Shown: positions 1 to 57,943, numbered from the stretch's first letter. The stretch: DNA of 64,000 bases from Eriocheir sinensis (GCF_024679095.1 NC_066515.1:24848887-24912886); one strand, 5' to 3'. Program-made: numbers and translations. Notes: generated from the letters alone by a model not told the origin.

Positions 1-153
1 CCTTTTACTGTAAAAAAAAAAGTAAATGCAAGGTTGGGGCATACAATACAACAACGCGTTACCTTAGTGCTCATCTCCGTCACAGTGGCCACTAACCAAA
101 CCCCAAATTACAAATAGCCGTGATTCCTTACCCTCTTCTCCCTCCCCCCGCAG

Positions 154-276
154 ACCGCCACCTCCTCCGTCGTGTACACCTTCGGCAGCGCCCTCGCCGT
201 GTGCAATTGGGTGACATACGGCGGCGTGGTGGCTATCATCATCGCCTTCATCTCCGGCCTCGTCTACACCATCCAG
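154..276 (+). CDS. TMEM179-like coding exon (first in window)
   Basis: 41 codons, phase 0 at both ends. A polypyrimidine tract and CCCCGCAG acceptor precede base 154, and CATCCAG/GTAAAC follows. It encodes the second hydrophobic segment, with GGVVAIIIAFISG at its core. Confidence 0.75.
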
Positions 277-581
277 GTAAACGGCGCGAGGACAGGTTAT
301 GTGGTGGGGGATTTTGTTGTTGTTGTTGTTGTTGTTGCTGTTGTTGCTGCTGCCTACCTGCCTTGGTGTTATCAGCGGTTGTGTTTGGTGCAAGGTTGGG
401 CTTTTGGTTCTAGTCTTGTTCTCTTTCATGTTTTTGTTCCCTTGTTTGCATTTTCCTACAATTTTTTTCGCCGTTTTCGTCGTATCCTATTCATCTGTTT
501 AGTATCTTTCCCTTTGTATGTATGAATCACTAATACAAATGTGATTATTCATTATTGTTATTGTTACCTGTTCTTTTAGTG

Positions 582-618
<37 letters not shown>

Positions 619-842
619 GAGGAGCAACATTAGTAACAGAAATAAATGTACTTAAGATAAAGAAACACTCAAAACCTTATCACGAACTTCAAGCACTCAT
701 CTGTCTCTCCTCTACACACCCTCTGACCCTCCCCCCATGACCCTCAACTCACATACAATACACCTCAACTACTCCTAATCGGACACTCTCTAACTCTCAC
801 CGTATGTAATTTAGCCCTAACACCACCACCCTCCGCCCCCAA

Positions 843-893
<51 letters not shown>

Positions 894-2280
894 AGGTACA
901 GTTCACACAGACTATTGGTCACCCCACGAACGATAACAATGGCCATGAACCGATGACTGTTGACTTCTAATGGCGTATGCTTTATTTTTTTTCTTTTTTT
1001 CTACTAGTCTCGAGTGGGATTTACTTCTCTGACTGCCTGTATTCCCTCATCTCCTTACCTACTCCTATGTCTTTTTTCTCTCCATTGATGAATGAAAACA
1101 ATGACCTTACTGTTATTGTGTCTCTCCCTTACCTTCCCTTTCTCCTTTTTTCCTTCAATACATGTGTGGAAAGAGTAATCATTTAGTTTTTGTTTTGCTT
1201 TAGTTATGTTTGCTTTTTCTTTCTTTCTTTCATTGTTTCTTTTTTTGTTTACATTCTCCGTTTATTTTTTTTGTTCCCTCAGTCACAAAATCACTTCCTC
1301 ACCTTTCCTTTGGTCTTTTTCCTTCTATAGATGCATGGAGACAGAAATTTAATCATCTCTTTTTTTTGTTTTGATTTTTTTGCATATTTCTTTTTCTTCC
1401 ATCGCTCATTTTTTAGCATTTTTTTCCGTTTTGTTTTTGCTCACTCACTCCTACAAATTCACACCCTTTTATTTCCCTTATCTGTTTCTTCCTTGCATTT
1501 AATTACCTCAACACCTATATACATACTCACCTGTACTTCTTCACTCACAAAAACCCCTCCTTAAGACCTTTCCCTTCACCTGTTTTCTTCTTCAGGTTCG
1601 CACCCACAAGGACCTGACCATCTCCGCCGCCTGCTCCGTGACGGGCATCCTGGTGACCTTCCTGCTGATGTTGGCGGTCACCTGCACCATGGCCGAGGGG
1701 ATGAGAATTACCTGCACGTCGATGGGACTCAACTCCGCCAACAATAAGGGCGAATCTTGCTATGAGAAGCTGGACAAGAGGGTAAGAGGGTGCTGTGTTC
1801 TTTGGGGGGGAAGGGGGGTAACTATATAGTAGTAAAAGTAATTGTTTTTTTGTTGTAGTTGAAGTAGAGGGTAGGGACATGAAGAGGGAGGCATGTTAAT
1901 AGTTGTGGTGGTAGTTATCGTAGTAGTAGTAGTAGTAGTAATATTAGAAGTAGCTGTAGAATAAAAAGAGTATAATTGAAGTAATGACAATATTATTAAC
2001 AGTAGCAAAACCAGTAGTTCACAACCCTCTGGCTCACATCTTCCACATTCTCGTTTTCTTCTCACCTCCCTCTCCTCATTAACACACCTGCACGGTGCCA
2101 CTCCAGGCCTTGGGGGAGCAGCTACCCGTACAAACGTCCACCATGGTTCGTTCTGCTATGGTGGCTTTCATCGGCTCCACTGTCATCTTCTTCATCATCG
2201 CCTGCTTCCACCTCTCAGACTTCTACCGGCGTACCCTCAGACACCGCTACGACGCTGTGGCTTACCGTGATCGGGCGTGA
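154..2280 (+). CDS. TMEM179-like four-pass membrane protein, 3' part (join 154-276, 1596-1781, 2107-2280)
   Basis: Three exons join in phase 0 into 160 residues ending at TGA 2278-2280. Seen: three hydrophobic segments, at about residues 20-40, 48-75 and 120-137 of the visible part. Between the last two is a loop with two cysteines (residues 81 and 96) in the contexts RITCTSM and ESCYEKL, followed by a short basic and Tyr-rich cytoplasmic tail. Family knowledge: TMEM179 proteins have four membrane passes and a Cys-containing loop after TM3 of the form xxWCDxx...SCEEL, which this layout matches. Their biochemical role is not established. The first TM and start codon lie upstream of the window. 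Acceptors are CCCCGCAG, TTCTTCAG and CACTCCAG; donors are CAG/GTAAAC and AGG/GTAAGA. The tetraspan membrane nature is firm; the family name is a resemblance judged by eye and could be a related MARVEL-like family. Confidence 0.65.
277..1595 (+). other. Intron of TMEM179-like gene, microsatellite-rich
   Basis: The 1.3 kb intron holds an imperfect (TTG)n at 314-352, (TAG)n at 582-616, (CA)n at 845-888 and a pyrimidine-rich 3' half (about 980-1590). No further coding signal is seen; small open frames here come from T-rich sequence. Confidence 0.7.
845..888. repeat. (CA)22 microsatellite
   Basis: Uninterrupted CA dinucleotides inside the TMEM179-like intron. Confidence 0.97.
1596..1781 (+). CDS. 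TMEM179-like coding exon (second in window)
   Basis: 62 codons between TTCTTCAG/GTTCGC and AAGAGG/GTAAGA, phase 0. It encodes the third hydrophobic segment (about residues 48-75) and the extracellular loop with Cys81 and Cys96, the most family-like part of the protein. Confidence 0.8.
1782..2106 (+). other. Short intron of TMEM179-like gene
   Basis: A 325-base intron with a (GTA)n stretch at 1918-1940 and a CT-rich 3' end leading to the CACTCCAG acceptor. Nothing else is recognised. Confidence 0.75.
2107..2280 (+). CDS. TMEM179-like terminal coding exon
   Basis: 57 codons plus TGA. It encodes the last hydrophobic segment (core AFIGSTVIFFIIA) and a tail beginning FYRRTLRHRYD, then stops. Confidence 0.8.
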   Translation, partial: ALGEQLPVQTSTMVRSAMVAFIGSTVIFFIIACFHLSDFYRRTLRHRYDAVAYRDRA

Positions 2281-3512
2281 AGGGCTTGTGAAGGGCCGTG
2301 ATGTAGTCTGCTGTGTCGCCCGTGTGTCAGTTTCTCCTTCTTTGGATTTGGTTTTGTCTCTCTCCCTCTCGGCGTTGAATAAGTTTAGATGCTTTGGTGC
2401 CTGAAGTTATTATTTTTTTTCTTGAAGTCACTTAGTTCTTGTGTTTTTTCCCTCTTCTGCGGTTCGTGGTATTTTTAAGAGAGGGACATCATATTTGTTT
2501 TCTGTTCAGTGTTCTCCTACTCCTGTTCTTCCTCCTCCTCTATGTTTCAATATATTTTTAGATTATTCCCTAGTTGTACGTACTTTAACCTGCATGTATA
2601 ATTAGTTGTAAGCCATTTTTATATATTCATAACACAAGTTTCCTATTTTTATAGCTTAAGTTGCATCATATTTTTATCAGTATTGCTTGATTACGTATAG
2701 TATCTGTACATGACTTGATCTCTTTTCGTACGAGACTACAAAGGATCGTATGACGTCAGCGGCAACGTCTCACAAACAAGAAGGAAGGGGATCAGCAGCA
2801 CTAGCCACAGAAACGTTAAGTGGTGGTCATGATAGGTAGACTGTGTTCAGGTGTGTGTGTGTGTGTGTGTGCCTGCCCTCTGATTAACCTGCTGAAGAGT
2901 GCCGCAGGTAGTGACAGGGCAGAAGGGTTTATGGGTATGATTTATGTTCCCGAGGCATCGCATTAACATAGTTGTTTCACCCGTATGTCTGTATAGTTGT
3001 TGTCAGTGCCAGACCAGGATGTAAGGGTGTAAGAATACGTCCACCTTTGATCTATTAGCGAGCATTTTCCACGGGTAAAAATATCAAATTAGCAGGATGG
3101 AAAATGCAGCGTTTTACCTCTCTCTGGTTTTCGTGGAAGAGCGATGACTTTTTGCATCGGTTTGGAGCGTAATGATTTTTCTGTTCGTTATTTTCCGCAC
3201 GTTATGTTCCCGTGTGTCGCCGTGTGCGTGGCTGCGAGACACCAACACTTAGCGACCACGAGAAGGTGAAACATGACGCCTCGCAGGATAAGTGTGCCTC
3301 GCGGGGTCACGAGTTAGCGTCAAGACACCACTTGTTGAGCCTGGCGATGCTTCCTTGAAGGGCTCTTTAATGCCACTGGGAATGAGTGCTAAATATCTTG
3401 AATCTTTATATCCTCAGTGATTTCCGGGAGCTGGCGGTGTCCATTCACCTAAAATGAAAGAGATTGGGATGTTCGAGTTTATATTTGAGGTCAATTTTGT
3501 CTTTTAGGCCAG

Positions 3513-3518
3513 AATAAA
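3513..3518 (+). terminator. Candidate poly(A) signal for TMEM179-like transcript
   Basis: First AATAAA on the + strand after the stop codon, implying a 3' UTR of about 1.25 kb. Further AATAAA hexamers occur near 3829 and 4105, so the choice is uncertain. Confidence 0.25.
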
Positions 3519-4209
3519 ACGAATTGAAGTGGTTCGTGTGATCAGTGGCAGTCGTTTCCATCCATCGCGGGGATCAAAGACGATTAGAAAAAGTAAGATG
3601 TTTGTGTGTGTGTGTGGGGGGGGGGGGTACTCCTTTAGGCTGTTGGCAAAGGCTGAAACGAGATACTAATACATTTTCCAAGGTAATCGTTACTGGAACC
3701 TGTTTATAGTTTCTTCCCAGACTTCGTTTAGCTGAGAAAAGTCGGAAAGCTTATACAAAAAAAAAAAATCATGGTCCTGTTGAGTCAAAGCAGCAAGACA
3801 TGCGTAGTTCTTATCCTGCATCAGATATAATAAAACGAGGGAGTTTTTCAAGCCATTCCTTCCTTGTTTGTTTGTGCCGTGAGTTGCCGCGACACAGGCC
3901 TAGGTAGTGTAATACTTTGATTTAAGGGGCAGCCTGATTTAGATGTAACCATTTGTGTGTAATACCCGATCACTTCTTGTTCTTTAGTGTTTTAAGTTAG
4001 TGTAGGTTTCTGCTAAGACTATTTACCTACCCACTGATGAAGTTTCGTTTGTTTTAGGCTTGACAACTTTCTGATTGACAAGGAGAGACATGTAAATATA
4101 AGTAGAATAAAAAAGCTTGTAATAATTAGGGGTACAACTCTCTAATCTTTTCCATTTCTTCATTTTTTTAGGGTGAGTTAGAGGGTCATATATTTTTAAA
4201 CATTTCCGA

Positions 4210-4590
4210 GCACAAAGTCACGCATTTGGCAAGGCTTTCGTAGGCGTGGGACATTTCCAGAGGGAGTTTTATGACCCTTTTGGTAGTTTGATCATTCTTC
4301 TGTACCGTGAACCTAAAGAAACGCTCATTGGAACCCCACTGATCTCCGTTTGATCTGGCTTTCGAAGGAGTCTGGGGCATTTCCAGAGGTAGTTTTATAA
4401 CCCTCTTGCTCGCCTGATCATTCCTCTGTACCGTGAACCTAAAGAAACTCACTGAAACTCGACTGATCTCCTTCCAACTTGGCTTTCGTAGGAGTTTGGG
4501 GCATTTTCAGAGGTAGTTTTATGACCCTCTTGCTCGCCTGATCATTCCTCTGTACCGTGAACCTAAAGAAACAGTCACTGGAACCCAATT
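4210..4590. repeat. Three-copy minisatellite, ~125-bp unit
   Basis: The motif CATTTCCAG recurs at 4252, 4378 and (as CATTTTCAG) 4502, giving spacings of 126 and 124. Each unit includes TGTACCGTGAACCTAAAGAA. Copies differ by scattered substitutions. The 126-bp step keeps a - strand reading frame open across two copies and the 124-bp step breaks it, so it is not coding. Confidence 0.9.
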
Positions 4591-4868
4591 TATCTATTTT
4601 TTGGCCTTTTGAAATACTTGATACGAGAGTTTGAAGTTTCTTAGAGTATCGATCATTGTCTATACAGTTTTAATTCAGGTTTTCCCACACTGATTCTGTT
4701 CCTGGTTATTAACAAAGGTTCAAATTCCGTTTAAGTGCTCTAGCTAACGTTCTATGACCTCTTTCGTGCACCTGAATGATGAACTGTATTTGTAGTGTTA
4801 ATTTATATAATGTTTACTATAAAAATGTTGTGAAAGAGTAGCCGGATGGATGTTTTCTTTTTTTCCCT

Positions 4869-4870
<2 letters not shown>

Positions 4871-4904
<34 letters not shown>
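4871..4904. repeat. (GT)17 microsatellite
   Basis: Uninterrupted GT dinucleotides in intergenic sequence. Confidence 0.97.
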
Positions 4905-4906
<2 letters not shown>

Positions 4907-5270
4907 AATATTCAGGTGAGTCCATGAGGTACTGTACGTAATATTATTTTACTTACAACACGTTCCATTTCTCAAATAGTTAACCATACAAGTCTCATTT
5001 TCTATCTTATGTCAGGAACGAAACTATTTGAAGAGATACTGTTTAAAGTGAAGAAGTCCCAACCAATGACCTCTGCTGCAGGGCGAAATGCAGGTTAATA
5101 TAAAGTTTATCTAATGTAAAAAAAGTATACAGGTTAAATTTATTTCTGCGAGCTTCTCCGCGGGTACGAGCTAATTCATATAACATTGGAACTCATCTAA
5201 TGTAACCTATGAAGTCTGATACACATTAATGATAGTCGGTATTTTTCAGCATATTCGGAAACTACTTATG

Positions 5271-5746
5271 AAGAATGTGAAGCTTGCAAAATGGGCGGAA
5301 TCCAATACTCTCCTCGACATTTGCAGGGTTAGGATGTGAAGAATGTGAAGCTTGCAGAATGAGTGGACTTTAATACTCTCCTCAGCATTTGTATGGTTAG
5401 GATGTGAAGGCTGTGAGGTTTGCAAAATGAGTGGAAATAAATGCTCTCTTTAGCATTTGTTGGGTGAGGATGTGAAGGCTGTGAAGCTTGCAAAATTAGT
5501 GGAATCCAATACTCTCCTCAGCATCTGTAGGGTCATGATGTGAAGGCTGTGAAGCTTGCAAAATTAGTGGAATCCAATACTCTCCTCAGCATCTGTAGGG
5601 TCATGATGTGAAGGCTGTGAAGCTTGCAAAATGAGTGGAATCCAATACTCTCTTCGGGTTTTGTAGGGGTATGATGTGAAGGCTGTGAAGCTTGCAAAAT
5701 GAGTGGAAATAAATATTCTCCTTTGTATTTGTTGGGTTAAGAAACA
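5271..5746. repeat. Seven-copy minisatellite, exact 68-bp unit
   Basis: Units start at 5271, 5339, 5407, 5475, 5543, 5611 and 5679, each beginning AAGxxTGTGAxG. Spacing is exactly 68 throughout although copies differ by several substitutions, so divergence has been by point change rather than indel. Confidence 0.95.
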
Positions 5747-5990
5747 AACTCTCACACATTTATTGGCGGCTCACAGACCACCGAGACTAGGCCACTTTAG
5801 CCAAAATACGGGCAGTGAGGGGCGTAGCGATAATGGTTGAAATAATAACAAAGATAATGATAATGATAATAATCTATCCGTTTTGAAACATTTATTATAT
5901 AACATCGCATATTTAGGTATCTTTTTAGACAGAAAATTCATACATACTTTACTCGCATACATAAATACATACCTCACTCGTACATACATC

Positions 5991-5995
<5 letters not shown>

Positions 5996-6042
<47 letters not shown>
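5996..6042. repeat. (CA)n microsatellite
   Basis: About 23 CA dinucleotides, in the 3' flank of the Dpr-like gene on the opposite strand. Confidence 0.97.
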
Positions 6043-6356
6043 ATAAACATTAAAGCTCCTCATAGTGAATGCGTAGCCTATAACGATGATCACACGGAAG
6101 GGAAGAAGAAAATCAGAAAAAAATAATGAAAAACTGACGTAAAAATAGATGTATATGTTATCCTGTAATATACTTATCTCTATATATCTCCCGAAACACC
6201 TACTCTCTACGTTTTTGTGGCACGAGGTAACTTTACACAGCAGGAAGATAAAGAAAATAGAAGTAGGAGTGGTAGGATAAAGAAGAGGAATAGGATTAGG
6301 AGGACTTTCAACCTCCTTCAGCGCCTCCGTCAGAGATCAAACACCATCCGTAGTGA

Positions 6357-51958
<45,602 letters not shown>

Positions 51959-52129
51959 CTGCGGGGAGACGGACAGATGTGGTGTTTACAGGTGTGAGGT
52001 GACGGGATAACAGGTGCTTGATGAGAGGTGATGCATGTAGGCGTTGGTGGTAAGGTGATAATTATACGTGTTGATTGGAGGTGTTGGGTAGCTGTAGCCT
52101 GAGATCACTTTAGACCCTCAGGAAGGACA

Positions 52130-52770
52130 ATTAAAAGGGATAGGAGTTAAGGATAAGAATTGCGATAGAAAAAGGTAGATACGTAACGCTCTTGCCTATT
52201 TGAATACCTACTGATGACCCGACTGACTAATAGATGACTTCAGACCCGCTTCAGGCAATGGGAAAGACACTAGATGGGGAAAGGAGTTGAAAATGAAAGG
52301 AAAATTAGGTTAAGACTTCTAGCTACGTCAAAACTTAGTGATGCCCTGACTAACATGACTCCAGGCCAACGGAAAGACACGAAAAAGAAGCGGAAAGACG
52401 AGAAAAGGATTTAGAAATGAGAGGAAAAATAGGTTAAGACAGAGACGCAACGCTTCTAGCCACCTCAATACCTAGTGATACCCTGACTAACAGACGACTT
52501 CAGGCTAACGGGAAGACAAGAAAAAGAAGCGGAAGGACGAGAAAAGGAGTTGAGAATGAGAGAGGAGAAATAGGTTAAGACAGAGACATACGCTTCTGGT
52601 TATATCAATACCTAGCAATGACCTAACTAACATGACTCCAGGCCAACGGAAAGACAAGAAAAAGCAGCGGAAAGTCGAGAAAAGGCTTTAAAAATGAGAG
52701 GAAAAATTGGTTAAGAGAGACATGGTGCTTTTCACTACATCAACGCCAAGCGACGACCTACCTTACTCGC
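52130..52770. repeat. ~125-bp array, about five copies
   Basis: CTTCTAGCxACxTCAAxAC and GACTCCAGGCCAACGGAAAGACA-type blocks, the latter quoted in part as CCAGGCCAACGGAAAGACA, alternate with AAATGAGAGGAAAAATWGGT. Copies are moderately diverged. Confidence 0.8.
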
Positions 52771-53098
52771 TTCACCTGTCTGTCTGAGTGCTTTATCCCC
52801 TCAGGAAAGGCGCTTGGAAGGATGCAAGGGATGGAGGATTCACGCGCTGCATCAGAGGATCAAGGACGCTAAGCTCCAGTTTCGTCTTTTTTTCAACTCT
52901 TTCGCTCTTCGCCCGACTCGCCTCCCATCCTAAGATCGGGCCTTTCGTTTCTTATTTCGTCAGATATATAATTCCATTCACTCTTTCGGTCACTTATGAA
53001 AAGGTATCGTATTTTTGGAGTGCTTTTGTTTACTGTGTACATAATGGCGTCTGAGTGAGTGAGAGAGAGAGAGGAAGAGAGAGAAAGAGAGGGACAGA

Positions 53099-53139
<41 letters not shown>

Positions 53140-53526
53140 AGTATTAAGTTGCACTGATAGCAGGGAAAATGACATAGCTGAAGGAGGAAGTGGAACGTTT
53201 GATAAGAGACAAAGAGCACTAGAGGAACGTTCAGTGAAGAGAGAGAGAGAAAGAGTGACACGCAGCCCAGGAAACGTTTTTAATTAATGAAGGAAACGAA
53301 AAAAAAGGAGAAACAAAACAGTGCCTCTGACGGAACAAAAAAAATATGAAGACTTTAAAAAGGTATTAAAAGGGAGCGGCATAATGTAGAGGAGAAAAAT
53401 AGACCTCTTCCTCCTCCTCCTTTTTAAATGAGTTAATATAAAATTCCTCGTCCTTTATCAGAAAACAAAGGAGATTATTCTTAACTTTGAGAACTGAATA
53501 AATATGCCGCCCCCTTAATTTTACTT

Positions 53527-53528
<2 letters not shown>

Positions 53529-53620
<92 letters not shown>

Positions 53621-53661
53621 AAAGAATAACTCAAAATCAACACTTTTACCTAATTTGAGAA

Positions 53662-53701
<40 letters not shown>
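53529..53701. repeat. (GA)41 then (GACA)10
   Basis: GA about 53529-53611 and GACA about 53662-53701, separated by unique A-rich sequence. Confidence 0.95.
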
Positions 53702-53704
<3 letters not shown>

Positions 53705-54503
53705 TCAATTCAAAAACAACCAAGACTCACCCAATTTCAGCTCCCAAAACTAACAAAAAAAAATCACCAAACGCTATTTCTGGGTCACCAATTTCACCTG
53801 CACTTTCACCGCACAAAGAGGAGACATCGGCGAGGACAGGTGCGACGGGAACACCTGCGCGAGGGTCCCTTTGCACCCGAGTTCTGAGCCACAAAATCCA
53901 ATCACAGAGAAGCTCAGATTGTCAGACATATCGCTTGCACCTTTTTGCTCAAATGTCGCAGGTGCAAGGGCGGGAAGTGTGAGGTTGATGAAGCAGGTAA
54001 TATATCAAGGTGCAGCCAGGTGTGTGTACGAGGGTGGAAAGGTGTTACGGAGGAAAGGGAGATCTGTAAGGGCTCGTTGAGGAGGAGAAAGTAGTGAGTT
54101 ACTCAGTTCGAAGGGGCTTGTAGGTCGGGAAAAGCTGAAGTTAGGGAAGGGATTGAGGGAGGGAAGGGAAGAATGGGACGGGGATGGAAGTTTGTAAGGT
54201 GGAGGATGGATAATGGAAAGGGAAGATAGTTTGGAAGTTAAGGAAAGGAGATGATGATGGCGGAGGAAAGGGGGATTTGGGGATATGAATAATGTATTTT
54301 AAGAGAAAGGGAGAGATGGAGTTAAAGGGTAAGAAATGTATGATAGGAGGACAGGGAAAGGTTACAAGTTAGGGAAGGGAAAGAAGAAGGGATAAAGGAA
54401 GGAATAGGGTAGAAGGTAGCTATGGGAGAGGTAGAGATTGTGGAGTAAACAGAGGAAGATGGAAATGAAGTAGGATTTGAAGATGTTGGTAAATGACCTT
54501 TTC

Positions 54504-54510
<7 letters not shown>

Positions 54511-54540
<30 letters not shown>
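54511..54540. repeat. (GT)15 microsatellite
   Basis: Pure GT tract. Confidence 0.96.
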
Positions 54541-54548
<8 letters not shown>

Positions 54549-54941
54549 TGGTAGGGGAGACTTTTAAGCTCCAGATAGTTGACTGCAGGAAAGATATATA
54601 TAAATGAAAACGGAAGCAAAATAGAAAACGAAGACCAAAAACAACGAGGTGTGTGAATAAGAGCAAAGGGCGAGGGTGAGAACGTGTGTGCGAAGGTGTT
54701 GTGTATTATTTTTGACCTTTTACCTTCCTCTCTGTGCCGACTTCTATTTGGGATATCTGCAGTTTGTTGTTGATTTTATGCTTGTCGTATCACCTCCGCG
54801 CGTGCAAGGGGGTAAAAATAAGTTGAAATGCATGACGGGAAAAGTATGTTAATGTAGCTGTGCATGGGCGGAGTGTAAGTTTGGGGGAGTGAGAATGCGA
54901 GATGTTAGAAAAGTGAGCAAAACGGTGGAATAATGGATACA

Positions 54942-55260
54942 GGATAAGCTTAGAGGAGCAAGTGTTTGAATAGGATAAAATGTAGAACCAGAGAGATTTA
55001 GGATAAGCTTAGATGAACAAGTGTTTGAATAGGATAAAATGTAGAACCAGAGAGATTTAGGATAAGCTTAGAGGAGCAAGTGTTTGAATAGGATAAAATG
55101 TAGAACGAGAGAGATTTAGGATAAGCTTAGATGAACAAGTGTTTGAAAAGGATAAAATGTAGAACCAGAGAGATTTAGGATAAGCTTAGAGGAGCAAGTG
55201 TTTGAATAGGATAAAATGTAGAACCAGAGAGATTTTGGATAAGTTTAGGAAAGCAAATAC
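54942..55260. repeat. 59-bp minisatellite with dimeric order
   Basis: GGATAAGCTTAG begins at 54942, 55001, 55060, 55119 and 55178, and as GGATAAGTTTAG at 55237, always 59 bases apart. Units alternate GAGGAGCAAGTG and GATGAACAAGTG (types A, B, A, B, A), so the true repeat is a 118-bp dimer. Confidence 0.95.
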
Positions 55261-55676
55261 GAGAATGTTAAAGAAATGGATCCAAAACGAATTTACTAGA
55301 GAAGAGAAAATTGTAACTATATGAAACTAGTGAAAACAGAATAGGAATAACAGATACAGGACAAATTTTGAATAGCCAATGTGAGAAAATTAGAAAAAAA
55401 ACGCGAAAAACAGAAGTGAATTAAATGCAAGAATAGTATAGAGAAGCAAAATGAGAAAATATTGAAGATAGAAAATGAAATAAAACAGGTACAAGACAAG
55501 TTTACAAGTGAAAATGAAGGAATATCAAAACAGGAAAACATGTAACGAAGTAAACACAGACAAATGCAGGGGAGAGCATAAAGAACCGAACTCTTTAGCA
55601 ATAACAAAAGCAAAACAAAACACGCACGAGGACCAGAAGTCAATTTAGTTCATGAGGCAAGTTGGTAACCTCTATT

Positions 55677-55985
55677 GAGAAAGCAAACGGCAGGGAGGGA
55701 GAGGGAACCAAAACAAAGGGGCTGGACAGGGAAGGATGTGTTTGAATGAAGGGTTATTTAATGTATCTAGCATCCATAGGTACGTACTCCTTACTGATTT
55801 TTTTTTACATTATAAGAAGCAAAAACAGAGAAAGCAAACAGGAGGGAGGGAAAGAGAAGCAAAACAAAGGGTTGGACAGGGAAGGATGTGTTTGTGTGAA
55901 GGGTTATTTAATGTATCTAGCATCCATAGGTACGTACTCCTTATTGATTTATTTTTACGGTATAAGAAGCAGCTTAAGGGCGAAA
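55677..55985. repeat. 150-bp tandem duplication
   Basis: GGACAGGGAAGGATGTGTTTG occurs at 55724 and 55874 (quoted 20-mer GGACAGGGAAGGATGTGTTT). The shared segment runs from GAGAAAGCAAAC through GGTACGTACTCCTTA to TATAAGAAGC, and copies differ at few sites. Confidence 0.95.
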
Positions 55986-56085
55986 AAAAATAATTAACAA
56001 GAAAAAGAGGTTCGTTATTCACCGCCATTTTAAAAGAGAGTGTAGAAAATCGGTCAAAAGAGAGGTCAATTTCGGGTCAACCTTA
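55961..56085 (-). mobile_element. SINE-like dispersed repeat, inverted copy 4
   Basis: Read on the - strand it contains CCCGAAATTGACCTCTCTTT, then GGCGGTGAATAACG (compare GGAGCGAGTAGC), then CGCCCTTAAGCTGCTTCTTA and a short A run. Block order and spacing match 37778-37911. Its tail lies within the second copy of the 150-bp duplication. Confidence 0.65.
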
Positions 56086-56241
56086 TTGAACATCACTTCA
56101 GTACTTTGTTTTCATTATCATCAACAACATCACTATCCTATACTCTATGGGCGTGATAATCTCATTTTGTTGCCCTCCCATTTTCATCTCTATCACATTT
56201 TTGGTTGTAATTTATTGAAAGGTTATAATCAATGCTTTCAT

Positions 56242-56242
<1 letters not shown>

Positions 56243-56332
<90 letters not shown>

Positions 56333-56369
56333 GGATCTCCCAATGCATGTGTTTTCGATGTTTTCGTGC

Positions 56370-56448
<79 letters not shown>

Positions 56449-56539
56449 ACCTCCCATTCAAGCAACACAAACACCTCCATTTTGTCTTACTTTAAAGAGA
56501 GAGAGAGAAAAAAAAGTTTCCTTCAAGCTCTAAAGGACC

Positions 56540-56573
<34 letters not shown>
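56243..56573. repeat. (CT)43, (CA)37 and (CT)15
   Basis: CT 56243-56328, CA 56371-56445, CT about 56543-56573. Confidence 0.96.
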
Positions 56574-56575
<2 letters not shown>

Positions 56576-56934
56576 CATGCATTCTTTCCGCGCCTCGTAA
56601 TGAAGAGAGAGTGTCATTAAATCGTTTCAAATGTTTTATTTAACTTAACACTATTTCACTTTTACAATCGATTATTTTTGGTCCGCTGAAAATGACTGTC
56701 TCTCTCTCGCTCATTCTTTCCCTCTGTCACTCTCGTTCGCTCTCTTTCGCAGCCGCTCAATTTCACTCCCTCACTGGCTTTCGCATTTTTCTTCACGCAA
56801 TGTGTCCGGGTTCGTGTGTGTGCGTGTGTTTGTGTGTGTTTGTGTCTTGCTGTTTATCTGTTTGTGTGTGTCTGGGTGTTTGTTGCTTTTGTGTTTAATC
56901 CATCAGTGTGTTGGTCATTTTTTGGTGTTTTTCG

Positions 56935-57120
56935 TCTTTGTGTCTGCCTATATCTGTCTGTTTGGTATTGTGTAACTTGATCGGTCTGTCTTTTTATCCG
57001 TCTGTCTGTCTGATCGTTAGTCTGTTGTTGTCTGTGTTTTTAACTGCGTATATCTGTCTGTCTGGTATTCTGTGTAACTTGATCTGTCTGTCTTTTTATC
57101 CGTACGTCTGTTTGTAAGTT
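56935..57120. repeat. ~110-bp TCTG-rich duplication
   Basis: GTGTAACTTGATCxGTCTGT followed by CTTTTTATCCGT occurs twice within a TCTG-rich stretch. Confidence 0.75.
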
Positions 57121-57625
57121 TGTCCGTCATTTTAATTTGCTTCATCCTGACATTCCTTCTGCTATCTTCCTTTTTCTCTCCTACTTTCTATTATTATTTC
57201 GATTACTCTCTCTATCGTTTCCTCTTTCATCACATTAATAGCACACCGATGATCACAATGACGCTCCTGGATATAAAGATTTCAAGACCCTTACCTGGAT
57301 GAGCACCTGAGAGAGTTAATATTGCTGACAAGTTACGTAGGATAGAGGAAAAGGAGAGAGGAGGAGGATTAGGAAGAGGACGTGAAAGAAGAAGAGGAGG
57401 AAGAGGAGGAGGAGGAGGAGGTGATTGTGTGCCATGTACCTAATTTACAGTGAAGGTGAAGTAAATGTTTTTCTTAGTGAGTGTAAAATTTATCGACGCT
57501 AACGAAGGGGAATTAACGGCTGATATCATTGACGAAACTAATTTAACTGAAGGCAAGGTTAGGTTTTATGTCTGTATGTCTGTCTCTTTTTATGTGTGTA
57601 TGTATGTATATATGTGTGTGTCTCG

Positions 57626-57626
<1 letters not shown>

Positions 57627-57678
<52 letters not shown>

Positions 57679-57893
57679 AAGGGTTAAATGTGTGGATTCT
57701 GATGTGTTTGTCTATCCACTTGTCTGTCTGTTTTCCTGTTTGTCTGTGTATTTTTTGTCAGACTGTTTGCTAATCTGTTTGCCTCTCTGTCTGTGTCTAT
57801 CTGTCTGTCTGTTTTTTTCTCTTATTCTGTATTTGAGTTTTTTTTATCATTTTGCATTGTGTCTGTCTATTTTTGCCTCTGTCCGTTTGTGTC

Positions 57894-57943
<50 letters not shown>

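Larger units (their letters stand above)
2281..6356. other. Convergent intergenic stretch and 3' UTRs
   Basis: The + gene stops at 2280 and the - gene stops at 6357, so this 4.1 kb must contain both 3' UTRs. It has AT-rich unique sequence, (GT)n at 2851-2871 and 4871-4904, two minisatellites (4210-4590 and 5271-5746) and (CA)n at 5996-6042. No additional gene is recognised. Confidence 0.6.

Noticed and set aside
4186..4452. 88-codon - strand frame with a repeated RFTVQxNDQxxKRVIKLPLEM motif
   Set aside because: Repetition comes from the minisatellite; the next unit breaks the frame, so it is not a repeat protein.
57280..57320. Possible - strand donor (CATCCAG/GTAAGG) as missing upstream Dpr exon
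   Set aside because: The nearest acceptor would give an exon of only a dozen bases with no Ig1 cysteine motif.
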